Shown one piece after another: positions 1 to 5,651 of a stretch of DNA of 5,651 nt. The stretch is from contig JAHEEZ010000228.1 of NCBI GenBank assembly GCA_024640445.1, forward strand, positions 1 to 5,651. Direction: 5' to 3'. The first letter of the stretch is position 1, and each line of letters starts with the position of its first letter. The DNA comes from Acidobacteriota bacterium (GTDB lineage Bacteria; Acidobacteriota; Blastocatellia; Pyrinomonadales; Pyrinomonadaceae). Below the pieces are notes generated by a model. It did not search any database. It had not been told where the DNA came from and was given only the letters and a program-made list of their open reading frames with translations. The position numbers and the translations under genes were made by a program.

Positions 1-809
1 ATCTCCATTATCTGGGTCTTTGACGCTATCGTGTTCGCTTCCCGGTTAAGTTCCTGAGTCAGGAAATCCAGGCGTTTTCCGATCGACCCTTCTTCGGCGA
101 TTATCGAACGGAACTGGTCGATGTGACTTCTGAGCCGGTCCAGTTCCTCCGTGATATCGCTCTTTTCAGCGAGGTACGCCACTTCCTGGGCGAGCCGTCC
201 CTGGTCGATGTCGATCTGGGACTCACTTTTCGCGAACAACTTTTCAAGTTTCTTGTTCAGCCGTTCCGAATACTCTTCGAGTACCGTTTCAGAGCGTTGC
301 TCTATAAAGGGAATCTGCTCCTCGATCACTGAGATATTGCCCTCAAGTACATTCGCGAGCGCAGAGCCTTCCGCATCGCGCATATCGGTCAGAGCGTCGA
401 GCGCGATGTTCAGCGCCGCTACGATTCCCTCAGTAAGGCCTTCCGACACATCCTGTTTTACCGGCTGCAGCGCGTTCGGCAATCGCGCTATGAAGTTCAG
501 GTCCGGTTCGCCCGAAAGCCCGTACTCATCGCTGATCTCTTTCATGATCGACAGATATCCTTCGATCAAAGGCCGGTTGATCTCGTATCCGACCTCTTGC
601 GTACGCTCATACTGGAGATTCACGTCCACCCTTCCTCTCGAAAGCCTCTCGGAGATGATCCGCTTGAGATCGTTCTCAAGTCCCGCCATCTCAGAAGGGA
701 GCCGCATGTTAGCGTCAAGGAATCGGTTGTTCACCGTCTTCAGTTCCACCGTGACCGAGTAGCCGTCACCGGCCGCCTCGCCCTTTCCATAGCCCGTCAT
801 TGATCTCAT
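1..809 (-). CDS. yicC: YicC-family endoribonuclease, 3' end cut by window edge
   Basis: I translated this frame by hand; it gives 269 complete codons and runs off the left edge without a stop. It opens MRSMTGYGKGE and contains ELKTVNNRFLDANMRLP, the hallmark N-terminal motif of YicC (E. coli begins MIRSMTAYA). The C-terminal DUF1732-type part shows DITEELDRLRSHIDQF at about residues 218-233 and GKRLDFLTQELNREANTIAS at 244-263, both diagnostic of the family. E. coli YicC has 287 residues, so only roughly 20 are missing. The family is known as a cytoplasmic endoribonuclease involved in RNA turnover; that role is from family knowledge. The start at 809 was chosen to keep the MRSMT motif; an in-frame ATG at 800 (MTGYG) is the alternative. 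Only a weak purine stretch (AAGAAAG) precedes it. It lies 26 bp downstream of the exporter gene on the same strand, so it is probably co-transcribed. Confidence 0.95.
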   Translation of the reverse strand, partial: MRSMTGYGKGEAAGDGYSVTVELKTVNNRFLDANMRLPSEMAGLENDLKRIISERLSRGRVDVNLQYERTQEVGYEINRPLIEGYLSIMKEISDEYGLSGEPDLNFIARLPNALQPVKQDVSEGLTEGIVAALNIALDALTDMRDAEGSALANVLEGNISVIEEQIPFIEQRSETVLEEYSERLNKKLEKLFAKSESQIDIDQGRLAQEVAYLAEKSDITEELDRLRSHIDQFRSIIAEEGSIGKRLDFLTQELNREANTIASKTQIME

Positions 810-835
810 AATCTTTCTTATTAACCAGCGTCTTT

Positions 836-2638
836 TTATTCTTCTTCATCGGTATCCGCGAATTGCAGTTGGTACAAGCGCCTGTAAACACCCCCGTTCG
901 CGATCAGTTCGTCGTGAGTTCCGGATTCAACGATCTTTCCTTTCTTGAGGACCACTATCCGGTCTGCCTTCCTAACGGTCGAAAGCCTGTGCGCAATGAC
1001 GATCGAGGTCATCCCGCTCATGAGATTTCCAAGCGCGGTCTGCACGAGCCGCTCGCTTTCCGTATCAAGAGCGGATGTCGCCTCGTCAAGGATCAGAAGC
1101 GATGAATCCGCGAGAACCGCTCTCGCGATCGCTATCCTCTGCCTTTGACCGCCCGAGAGCACACTGCCGCGTTCGCCGACGATCGTTTCATATTTCTCGG
1201 GAAGGTTCTCGATGAACTCGTCAGCAAGAGCGACACGTGCGGCCGCCTCGATCTCTTCCTGCGTGGCTCCCGGCTTTCCGTACGTGATGTTGTATAGCAC
1301 GCTGTCATTGAAAAGCACCGTCTCCTGCATTACAAGCGCGATCTGTTTTCTTAGGTCCGCGATCTTCGCGTCCCGCAGGTCTGTCCCGTCCCACAGGATT
1401 TCGCCGTCAGTTGGGTCATAGAGCCTCTGGACGAGTTTGATCAGGCTGGACTTTCCCCCTCCGCTTTCGCCGACGAGCGCAACCATGCTGCCCTTCGGTA
1501 TCTCAAGGTTGATATCACTCAGGACAGGTTCTTCGCCTTCGGAGCGGTAACTGAAGCTGACCTTCCTTAGAGATATACTTTTCTCCAAAGGTCCGAGCGG
1601 TTTCGCGTTGGGCTTCTCGGGGAAGGTATCGGACTCGTCTAGCACTTCCCATACATCCTGTGCGGCAGCGAACGCCTTAGCCAGCTCGTTATGCTGGCGC
1701 GAGATCTTTCTCATCGGATCGTAGCTGCGGAACAGGAAGAAAAGAAATGCGAAAAACTGCGAGGCATCCATGCTTCCGACGTTTATCTCCCGGAGGCCGA
1801 AATAGACGAATACCACGATAGCGATCGTTCCTATCAGCTCGATCGTGGGCGGGGAAATCGCGGCGATTTTACCGGACCGAAGATTGGCGCGCGCTATGAG
1901 TTCAGCCACCGCGCTGAATCTTTTTCTTTCCCTGTCCTCGGCTGAATACGCTTTTACGATCGACTGATTCGAAAGTGTTTCCTGCGCCGTGTCGGTAAGT
2001 TTCTGGTTTCCTTTAAGAGCAACCTCGGAGAGCCTTCGCAATGAGCCGCTGAACCGTGATGTCAGATATGCGATCACCGGTCCGATCACAAGCGCTCCGA
2101 GCATCAATTTCCAGTTGAAGTAGAATGCCGCTCCGACAAAGAAGATCAGCATCAGGAACTCTCTGAGGACGTCCCGCAGATTTGCCGAAACGGAAAGCTC
2201 GATCGCAGCGCAGCTTGTCACAAGTCTCGACACAAGAAAGTTCGTGCGGTGCCTCTCAAAGAACACGGCAGGCTGGCTGAGGAGGTGGTCGTAGAGCTGT
2301 TGTCGAAGCGACAAGATCGCCGATTGTCCGATCTTTGCCATCAGATAGGCTGAGAAATAGGAAGTGACGCCTTTCAGGAGCGTAAACACGAGCAGAAGGC
2401 CCGAGATGGCGAGCCACGCATTGTACCAGTTGTCTTTGCCCCGCGGTATAAGTTCCTGGAGCCCAAAAAGCGTAGATGATCCTTTAGCCGCTCCGGCCTG
2501 GAACTGATCCACAAGGGGTACCAGCAAAGCGCCGGTCGCGGTCTCGAACAACGCCGTCAAGAGCATCGCGATCAGTGCAATGACAAAGACGGCGATGTGG
2601 GGCCGCAGGTATTTGAGTAGCCTTCGGAAATCGTTCAT
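836..2638 (-). CDS. msbA: MsbA-type ABC exporter (fused membrane and ATPase domains)
   Basis: A 600-residue half-transporter with the membrane domain first and the ATPase second, expected to work as a homodimer in the inner membrane. Six hydrophobic segments lie near residues 17-42, 72-100, 161-176, 178-194, 261-281 and 293-303. The ATPase domain is complete: A-loop Y364, Walker A GESGGGKS 390-397, Q-loop Q438, signature LSGGQ 494-498, Walker B LLILDE 514-519 with catalytic E519, D-loop SALD 522-525, and switch H550. The stretch QETVLFNDSV after the Q-loop and the N-terminus MNDFRRLLKYLRPH are typical of MsbA/lipid A exporters, and the length fits (E. coli MsbA 582). Flipping of lipid A core or a similar lipid is inferred from family; other lipid or drug exporters of the same family look alike. 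No clear Shine-Dalgarno precedes the start (AGCTTAACCCCG). It is the first gene of a probable two-gene unit with yicC. Confidence 0.93.
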   Translation of the reverse strand: MNDFRRLLKYLRPHIAVFVIALIAMLLTALFETATGALLVPLVDQFQAGAAKGSSTLFGLQELIPRGKDNWYNAWLAISGLLLVFTLLKGVTSYFSAYLMAKIGQSAILSLRQQLYDHLLSQPAVFFERHRTNFLVSRLVTSCAAIELSVSANLRDVLREFLMLIFFVGAAFYFNWKLMLGALVIGPVIAYLTSRFSGSLRRLSEVALKGNQKLTDTAQETLSNQSIVKAYSAEDRERKRFSAVAELIARANLRSGKIAAISPPTIELIGTIAIVVFVYFGLREINVGSMDASQFFAFLFFLFRSYDPMRKISRQHNELAKAFAAAQDVWEVLDESDTFPEKPNAKPLGPLEKSISLRKVSFSYRSEGEEPVLSDINLEIPKGSMVALVGESGGGKSSLIKLVQRLYDPTDGEILWDGTDLRDAKIADLRKQIALVMQETVLFNDSVLYNITYGKPGATQEEIEAAARVALADEFIENLPEKYETIVGERGSVLSGGQRQRIAIARAVLADSSLLILDEATSALDTESERLVQTALGNLMSGMTSIVIAHRLSTVRKADRIVVLKKGKIVESGTHDELIANGGVYRRLYQLQFADTDEEE

Positions 2639-2654
2639 CGGGGTTAAGCTACTG

Positions 2655-2684
2655 AATATACTTTACGTTACCGACCGCTGTCCA
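2655..2684 (-). promoter_or_regulatory. Putative sigma70-like promoter of the exporter gene
   Basis: On the minus strand TGGACA (2684-2679) and TATATT (2660-2655) each match the sigma70 -35 and -10 consensus at five of six positions, with an 18-bp spacer. Initiation would fall around 2648, leaving a leader of only about 10 nt, which fits the absence of a Shine-Dalgarno in front of the ATG at 2638. Consensus matches of this quality occur by chance, and promoter consensus may differ in this lineage. Confidence 0.4.
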
Positions 2685-2734
2685 AAGGTGATCGTTCGCG
2701 GCCGCTCCCGCCTCGATTTGCAACGCGGTTCCCG

Positions 2735-2759
2735 AGTAACGCATCATTTTAAGGTTACT
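2735..2759. repeat. Inverted repeat AGTAAC-N13-GTTACT in the divergent region
   Basis: AGTAAC at 2735-2740 is the exact reverse complement of GTTACT at 2754-2759, with 13 bp between. It lies 21 bp before the start of the OmpA-family gene, where an operator or leader hairpin could sit. A GTTACC at 2667-2672 partly repeats the half-site. Six-bp arms are short, so this may be chance. I found no convincing -35/-10 pair for the plus-strand gene in 2639-2779. Confidence 0.3.
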
Positions 2760-2768
2760 GTCCCATTC

Positions 2769-2772
2769 GGAG
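2769..2772 (+). promoter_or_regulatory. Ribosome binding site of the OmpA-family gene
   Basis: GGAG lies 7 nt before the ATG at 2780, in the standard Shine-Dalgarno position, and supports that start. The encoded N-terminus is a good signal peptide, which independently supports it. Confidence 0.7.
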
Positions 2773-2779
2773 AAAATAA

Positions 2780-4312
2780 ATGACAATTTATAAGAAGCTT
2801 TCCTTGCTGCTCAGCAGTGTGTTCGTGCTGACATGCGCCGCGGCGGTGTTTGCGCAGGTTGATGTCCCACGAGAGACAAAGGCCATTACTTATCCTCTTG
2901 ACGAGAGCGCGACGGTCCAATTTCGCGGCACGACCCGTTTTCCGCGTATGAAGGGCCAAGCGGATGTAGAGCGAACGAAAAAGAACGGCACGGAGGTCTC
3001 TCTTTCGGTCTCAAAGATGCCGAGACCCTTCGAGCTTGGCGCGGGATACGCCACTTATGTCCTTTGGGCGATTTCACCGAACGGTCAGATCGACAACTTG
3101 GGTGAGATCAAACGACGAGGGTTCTTCGAGTTCGACTCGACGATCAAGGTGACGACACCCTTGCAAACTTTCGCGCTTATCGTCACCGCTGAGCCGCATT
3201 TTCTCGTTACACGACCTAGCCGGGCGATCATGCTCGAGAACTACAATGCTTACACAAGGTCGGGTTCTCCTCTGACTACCGCGACCTCGATCCAGTATTT
3301 CGGGAATTCCAGTGATTATTTCAACGATGCCAGAACGCCGGAGATAGCGGATGTGGATTACCGGAGGACCCCGACCTCGGTACTTCAGGCAAAACAGGCC
3401 GTGGCGCTGGCAAGATTTGCGGGGGCGGAAAGGGACGCGCGGGACGAATTCACCGAAGCCGAGAACCTCTTACAAAATGCTGAAACCGCATGGCAGGCGG
3501 GGCGTGAAGAAGAATACGTCGATATAGCCGCTCGAAAGGCGATAAGCTCGGCGGTAAAGGCCGAAGCGACCGCCAACGTCCGCAAGGAAGCAAGGGAGAA
3601 GAGAAACGAGAAGTTGAAGCAGGACGCGGAACTGCGCCAGGCAGAAAACAAGTACTCGGAAGCGCTGAACGATCTTGACGGGTTGAAATCGGAACTTACC
3701 AGGGAAACCCGCGCCCGGGAACTCGCCGAACGGGACGCGTTGAATTACTCGAATCAGGTCAAGCAGCTTACGGCGGAGGTCAACAGGCTCCGGAAGGAGG
3801 TCCAGGACGCAAGAGTACAGCTTGCTACAGTGGAGGCAAGCAAACGGGCTCTTGAAGCAGAAAAGGATCGCGAAAAACTGTTACAACAGCTAAAGGCGGA
3901 CCTGCCCGTTCTCAAGAAGTCGCTTGAGCGATTCGGTAAGGTGACCGAGACCGAAACGGGTCTTCTCCTCACGATCCCAGAATCGCTTTGGTCGGGAATC
4001 AGGGTCAGTAGCTTCGCCGAAAGCGCTGAAACCAAACTTACATGGCTTGGCGAGGTCATTTCAAGCAGCCCGAATTATCGGGTAATGATCGAGTCGCATA
4101 CGGACGACCGCGGGACACCCGACGAACTTCAGACGTTGACGAATGAAAGGGTGCGGGCGATAACTGACAAGCTGATCAGCCTCGGCGTCAACGAATCCAG
4201 ATTGGAGTCGAGAGGGCTTGGCGGGACGTTCCCGGTGGTCCCGAACAACACAAGAGCGAACCGGGCGAAAAATCGAAGGGTCGAGGTCAAGTTCATTCTG
4301 AACGTAAGCTGA
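2780..4312 (+). CDS. Exported OmpA-family protein with coiled coil, peptidoglycan binding
   Basis: A 510-residue protein. Residues 1-25 form a signal peptide (lysines 5-6, hydrophobic core, VFA before Q26); C19 is in VLTC, a poor lipobox, so signal peptidase I is favoured. Residues about 35-155 form a beta-rich domain I do not recognise, containing GAGYATYVLWAISPNGQ and ending near MLEN. Residues about 200-375 are charged, alanine-rich helix and coiled coil, the first part reminiscent of DUF4398-type helical repeats. Residues about 388-507 are an OmpA C-terminal domain: ESHTDDRG, then NERVRAITDKLISLGV, then NRRVEV at 498-503. D442 and R457 are 15 residues apart, matching the D271/R286 pair that binds diaminopimelate in Acinetobacter OmpA. 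It probably reaches from another envelope component to the cell wall in the periplasm. There is no beta-barrel domain, so it is not a classical OmpA porin. It is transcribed alone, divergent from the exporter and convergent with the next gene. Confidence 0.9.
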   Translation: MTIYKKLSLLLSSVFVLTCAAAVFAQVDVPRETKAITYPLDESATVQFRGTTRFPRMKGQADVERTKKNGTEVSLSVSKMPRPFELGAGYATYVLWAISPNGQIDNLGEIKRRGFFEFDSTIKVTTPLQTFALIVTAEPHFLVTRPSRAIMLENYNAYTRSGSPLTTATSIQYFGNSSDYFNDARTPEIADVDYRRTPTSVLQAKQAVALARFAGAERDARDEFTEAENLLQNAETAWQAGREEEYVDIAARKAISSAVKAEATANVRKEAREKRNEKLKQDAELRQAENKYSEALNDLDGLKSELTRETRARELAERDALNYSNQVKQLTAEVNRLRKEVQDARVQLATVEASKRALEAEKDREKLLQQLKADLPVLKKSLERFGKVTETETGLLLTIPESLWSGIRVSSFAESAETKLTWLGEVISSSPNYRVMIESHTDDRGTPDELQTLTNERVRAITDKLISLGVNESRLESRGLGGTFPVVPNNTRANRAKNRRVEVKFILNVS

Positions 4313-4327
4313 ATGAAAGCGGAATTC

Positions 4328-4366
4328 AAAAGCCGGCGAGGGTTCAAGTTCCTGCGCCGGCTTTTT
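4328..4366. terminator. Bidirectional intrinsic terminator between convergent genes
   Basis: AAAAGCCGGCG at 4328-4338 pairs perfectly with CGCCGGCTTTT at 4355-4365 around a 16-nt loop; AGG/CCT inside the loop can add three pairs. On the plus strand the stem ends in TTTTT, 15 nt after the stop of the OmpA-family gene. On the minus strand it ends in TTTT, just past the stop of the degenerate ABC gene at 4369. One element can therefore end both convergent transcripts. Confidence 0.85.
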
Positions 4367-4368
4367 GT

Positions 4369-5337
4369 TCAACCCTTTAGCAGTCTGATCCTGTCTGGCG
4401 GCAGTCCCACCATGCATTCATCGCCCGGATTCAGCCCGACGAGGCGTAGGACCAACGACTCAAGTCTCAGGCCGTTGGAGTCCAGTCCGATCTTTGTAAC
4501 AGGTCCCAGAAATGCCACATCCGTGACCGTTGCTTTCAGCAGGTTGTCTTCGGGGAACGAAGCTCCGAACGAAATGGAGATCTCTTCAGGCCTGATACAA
4601 AGCAGAATGTTCTGGTCTATCGGGCTCAAGGAGCCTTTTTCGGTGTTGCCGGTTCTCAGCCGATGTTCGCCCTCGATCGTTACAAACTCGTGTTCTTCTT
4701 TCTTGCTTGAGGACATACGCCTGGCAGGAATCAGGTTCACATAACCAGTAAGTTCGGCCGCGAGCGCGGTTTCCGGCGTTCTGTAAACTTCTTCCGGCGT
4801 GCCGGTCTGAATGAATTCACCTCCGTGCAGTATCCCAAGCCGGTTGCAGGTAAGGTAGATCTGCCGCCGGTCAGAACCGGCAATAATGTATATCGAGTTG
4901 TTGAGCGCGGCCCGTTCGTGAATAAGCCTTCTGATCTTCGCTGCATTTTCCGGATCGAGTCCGTCAAAAACGCCGTCAAGGAGCGTTACTGCATTTGTCG
5001 TCTCAAGTGCCCCGGTGATCCTCTCGATCCTTTCCGCTGAGCTTTCCAGCCTTGGCTTGCGAAACAGACCGCCGCCGGGCCCGTCCATGCCGGGGACGTA
5101 AACTGCGCTGCCGGGTTGTCCTTCTGATCCTTCGAGTTCTACGGACCCTGTGTCTGGTGTTTCGAGTCCGGCGAGTATCTTCAGGAGAAGGGTCTTACCG
5201 CTGTCGTTGCGGCCGAGAACTCCGAATACATCACCGGTGGTCGTTTTGAAAGAAAGGTCTCGCAAGACCCATCGGTCATCAATTCGTCTGGAAATCTTTT
5301 CTGCGGTGAATATCATCTCGGAACTTACAAGCGGCAT
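4369..5337 (-). CDS. Degenerate importer-type ABC ATPase with TOBE region (probable pseudo-ATPase)
   Basis: A 322-residue protein with the plan of PotA/CysA/FbpC-type ATPases: a nucleotide-binding domain (1 to about 190) and a TOBE region (about 195-320). TGYVNLIPARR, LLCIRPEEISIS and a GD...P..IRLL ending support the TOBE call; GTPEEVYRTP at 179-188 is the usual junction. Walker A is GRNDSGKT (42-49): K48 and T49 are kept but D45 replaces the second glycine. No Q-loop glutamine is seen (AVYVPGMDG, 78-86). The signature position reads LESSA (97-101), Walker B is TLLDG (118-122) with G122 for the catalytic glutamate, and S155 replaces the switch histidine. K48 to the signature is 49 residues, against 98 in the intact exporter here, so the helical subdomain that contacts permeases is gone. 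Signature-to-Walker-B spacing (24) is normal. ATP hydrolysis is unlikely; weak nucleotide binding remains possible. No permease or binding-protein gene is adjacent. The start is uncertain: neither ATG 5337 nor in-frame ATG 5316 has a Shine-Dalgarno, and a TGA lies upstream in frame. A decaying gene is the alternative, but the frame is intact. Confidence 0.8.
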   Translation of the reverse strand: MPLVSSEMIFTAEKISRRIDDRWVLRDLSFKTTTGDVFGVLGRNDSGKTLLLKILAGLETPDTGSVELEGSEGQPGSAVYVPGMDGPGGGLFRKPRLESSAERIERITGALETTNAVTLLDGVFDGLDPENAAKIRRLIHERAALNNSIYIIAGSDRRQIYLTCNRLGILHGGEFIQTGTPEEVYRTPETALAAELTGYVNLIPARRMSSSKKEEHEFVTIEGEHRLRTGNTEKGSLSPIDQNILLCIRPEEISISFGASFPEDNLLKATVTDVAFLGPVTKIGLDSNGLRLESLVLRLVGLNPGDECMVGLPPDRIRLLKG

Positions 5338-5412
5338 AGACGTGCAAGGGAACGCGCACCTGGTTTGAATAAAGTAAACGCAAGTATAAACTAATCAAGG
5401 ATTTTGTTAAAT

Positions 5413-5429
5413 CAGGTTCAAGGAACCTG
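5413..5429. promoter_or_regulatory. 17-bp palindrome, candidate operator between divergent genes
   Basis: CAGGTTC (5413-5419), AAG, GAACCTG (5423-5429): a perfect 7-bp inverted repeat with a 3-bp spacer. It lies 75 bp upstream of the start of the degenerate ABC gene and 47 bp upstream of the right-edge gene, where a dimeric regulator could control both. As RNA it could form a short hairpin, but neither side carries a T-tract, so a terminator is unlikely. AT-rich, -10-like hexamers lie between it and the ABC gene (TATAAA at 5385-5390 on plus, TATACT at 5388-5383 on minus), without a good -35 partner on either strand. Confidence 0.45.
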
Positions 5430-5462
5430 CGAGGATCGCATTTTCGGTGGGCGGTCGGACGC

Positions 5463-5467
5463 GGAGG
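5463..5467 (+). promoter_or_regulatory. Shine-Dalgarno that decides the start of the right-edge gene
   Basis: GGAGG is followed by three ATGs within 12 nt. ATG 5468 is in frame but abuts the Shine-Dalgarno. ATG 5472 is out of frame and gives only M-K-stop. ATG 5477 is in frame at a 9-nt spacing and is the best start. The TGA of the two-codon frame overlaps ATG 5477 as ATGA. Confidence 0.65.
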
Positions 5468-5476
5468 ATGAATGAA

Positions 5477-5651
5477 ATGAGAGATCAGCTACGCAAAGAA
5501 AAATACGTTGTAAGAATCTTCTTTTGCCTTTTTCTCCTTCTGACGATAGCCCTCATCCCGTCCACTGCATTGTCACAAACCGATCCTAGCCGTCCCCGAA
5601 ATCCCCGCCCGACGCCAACTCCCGAAGTTCCCGAGGTTGTGAGCAGGGATG
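5477..5651 (+). CDS. Secreted proline-rich protein, N-terminus only (function unknown)
   Basis: 58 complete codons lie in the window and the frame is open at the right edge. The N-terminus is a typical Sec signal peptide: a basic region (MRDQLRKEKYVVR), a hydrophobic core (about residues 14-27, FFCLFLLLTIALI) and a likely cleavage after ALS at residue 33, before Q34. The mature part begins TDPSRPRNPRPTPTPEVPEV, a proline/threonine-rich stretch that often acts as an extended linker after export. No catalytic domain is visible in this fragment and I do not recognise the protein. It is divergent from the degenerate ABC gene and could share regulation with it through the palindrome at 5413-5429. 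A strong GGAGG sets the start. The same frame could begin three codons earlier at 5468. Confidence 0.75.
   Translation, partial: MRDQLRKEKYVVRIFFCLFLLLTIALIPSTALSQTDPSRPRNPRPTPTPEVPEVVSRD

Noticed and set aside
151..762. A 203-codon open frame on the plus strand, serine-rich
   Set aside because: It is antisense to yicC, whose minus-strand frame has clear family motifs throughout. The serine-rich composition is what the complement of this gene gives.
2744..2959. Minus-strand open frame over the signal peptide of the OmpA-family gene
   Set aside because: It is antisense to a clear signal peptide with a good Shine-Dalgarno, and its sequence resembles no known protein.
4339..4354. Similarity between the terminator loop (GGTTCAAGTTCCTG) and the palindrome at 5413-5429
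   Set aside because: The shared core is only GGTTCAAG and the loop copy is not palindromic. Most likely chance.
4061..4417. A 118-codon minus-strand open frame across the OmpA domain
   Set aside because: It is the complement of a well-supported OmpA C-terminal domain and spans the terminator. Its composition shows no protein family character.
4313..4744. A 143-codon open frame on the plus strand starting 1 bp after the OmpA-family stop
   Set aside because: It runs through the terminator hairpin and then antisense to the TOBE region of the minus-strand gene. It has no Shine-Dalgarno and no recognisable protein features.
4369..5337. Annotating the degenerate ABC gene as a pseudogene
   Set aside because: The frame is uninterrupted for 322 codons, the TOBE region is well preserved and motif spacing is kept, so I call it a CDS for a probable pseudo-ATPase. 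Decay without frameshifts cannot be excluded from one sequence.
5365..5392. TTGAAT and TAAACT, 16 bp apart, as a plus-strand promoter for the right-edge gene
   Set aside because: Each hexamer matches consensus at only four of six positions in an AT-rich stretch, too weak to list as a feature.

Overview
The window reads as a piece of chromosome from a Gram-negative (diderm) bacterium. It carries an MsbA-type lipid exporter and a periplasmic OmpA-family peptidoglycan-binding protein, both of which imply an outer membrane. Base composition is balanced to slightly GC-rich. The OmpA architecture and the short, proline-rich secreted protein at the right edge resemble genes I associate with Acidobacteriota (Blastocatellia-like). 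That placement is an impression from sequence style, not a demonstrated assignment.

Layout, left to right. (1) Positions 1-809, minus strand: a YicC-family endoribonuclease, missing only its last residues at the window edge. (2) 836-2638, minus: an intact 600-residue MsbA-type ABC exporter with every catalytic motif. It sits 26 bp upstream of yicC, so the two are probably co-transcribed. (3) 2639-2779: a divergent intergenic region with a plausible sigma70-type promoter for the exporter and a small inverted repeat in front of the next gene. (4) 2780-4312, plus: a 510-residue exported protein with a signal peptide, an unrecognised beta-rich N-terminal domain, a long coiled coil and a C-terminal OmpA domain. 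(5) 4328-4366: a strong hairpin with T-tracts on both sides, probably a bidirectional terminator between convergent genes. (6) 4369-5337, minus: a 322-residue protein built like the ATPase subunit of a PotA/CysA-type importer with a C-terminal TOBE region, but with essentially all catalytic motifs altered and the helical subdomain missing. (7) 5338-5476: a second divergent intergenic region containing a perfect 7-bp inverted repeat with a 3-bp spacer. (8) 5477 to the window end, plus: the N-terminus of a secreted, proline-rich protein of unknown function.

Genes 1-4 fit cell-envelope housekeeping: lipid export, RNA turnover and envelope anchoring to peptidoglycan. The item that most deserves attention is gene 6. 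It keeps an open frame and the exact motif spacing of an importer ATPase from the signature region onward. However, it has lost the Q-loop, the helical subdomain, the LSGGQ signature, the catalytic glutamate and the switch histidine, and no permease or binding-protein gene is beside it. It looks like a stand-alone pseudo-ATPase that has kept its TOBE region, possibly a sensor or regulator rather than a transporter motor. I see no mobile elements, CRISPR arrays, tRNA or rRNA genes in the window.
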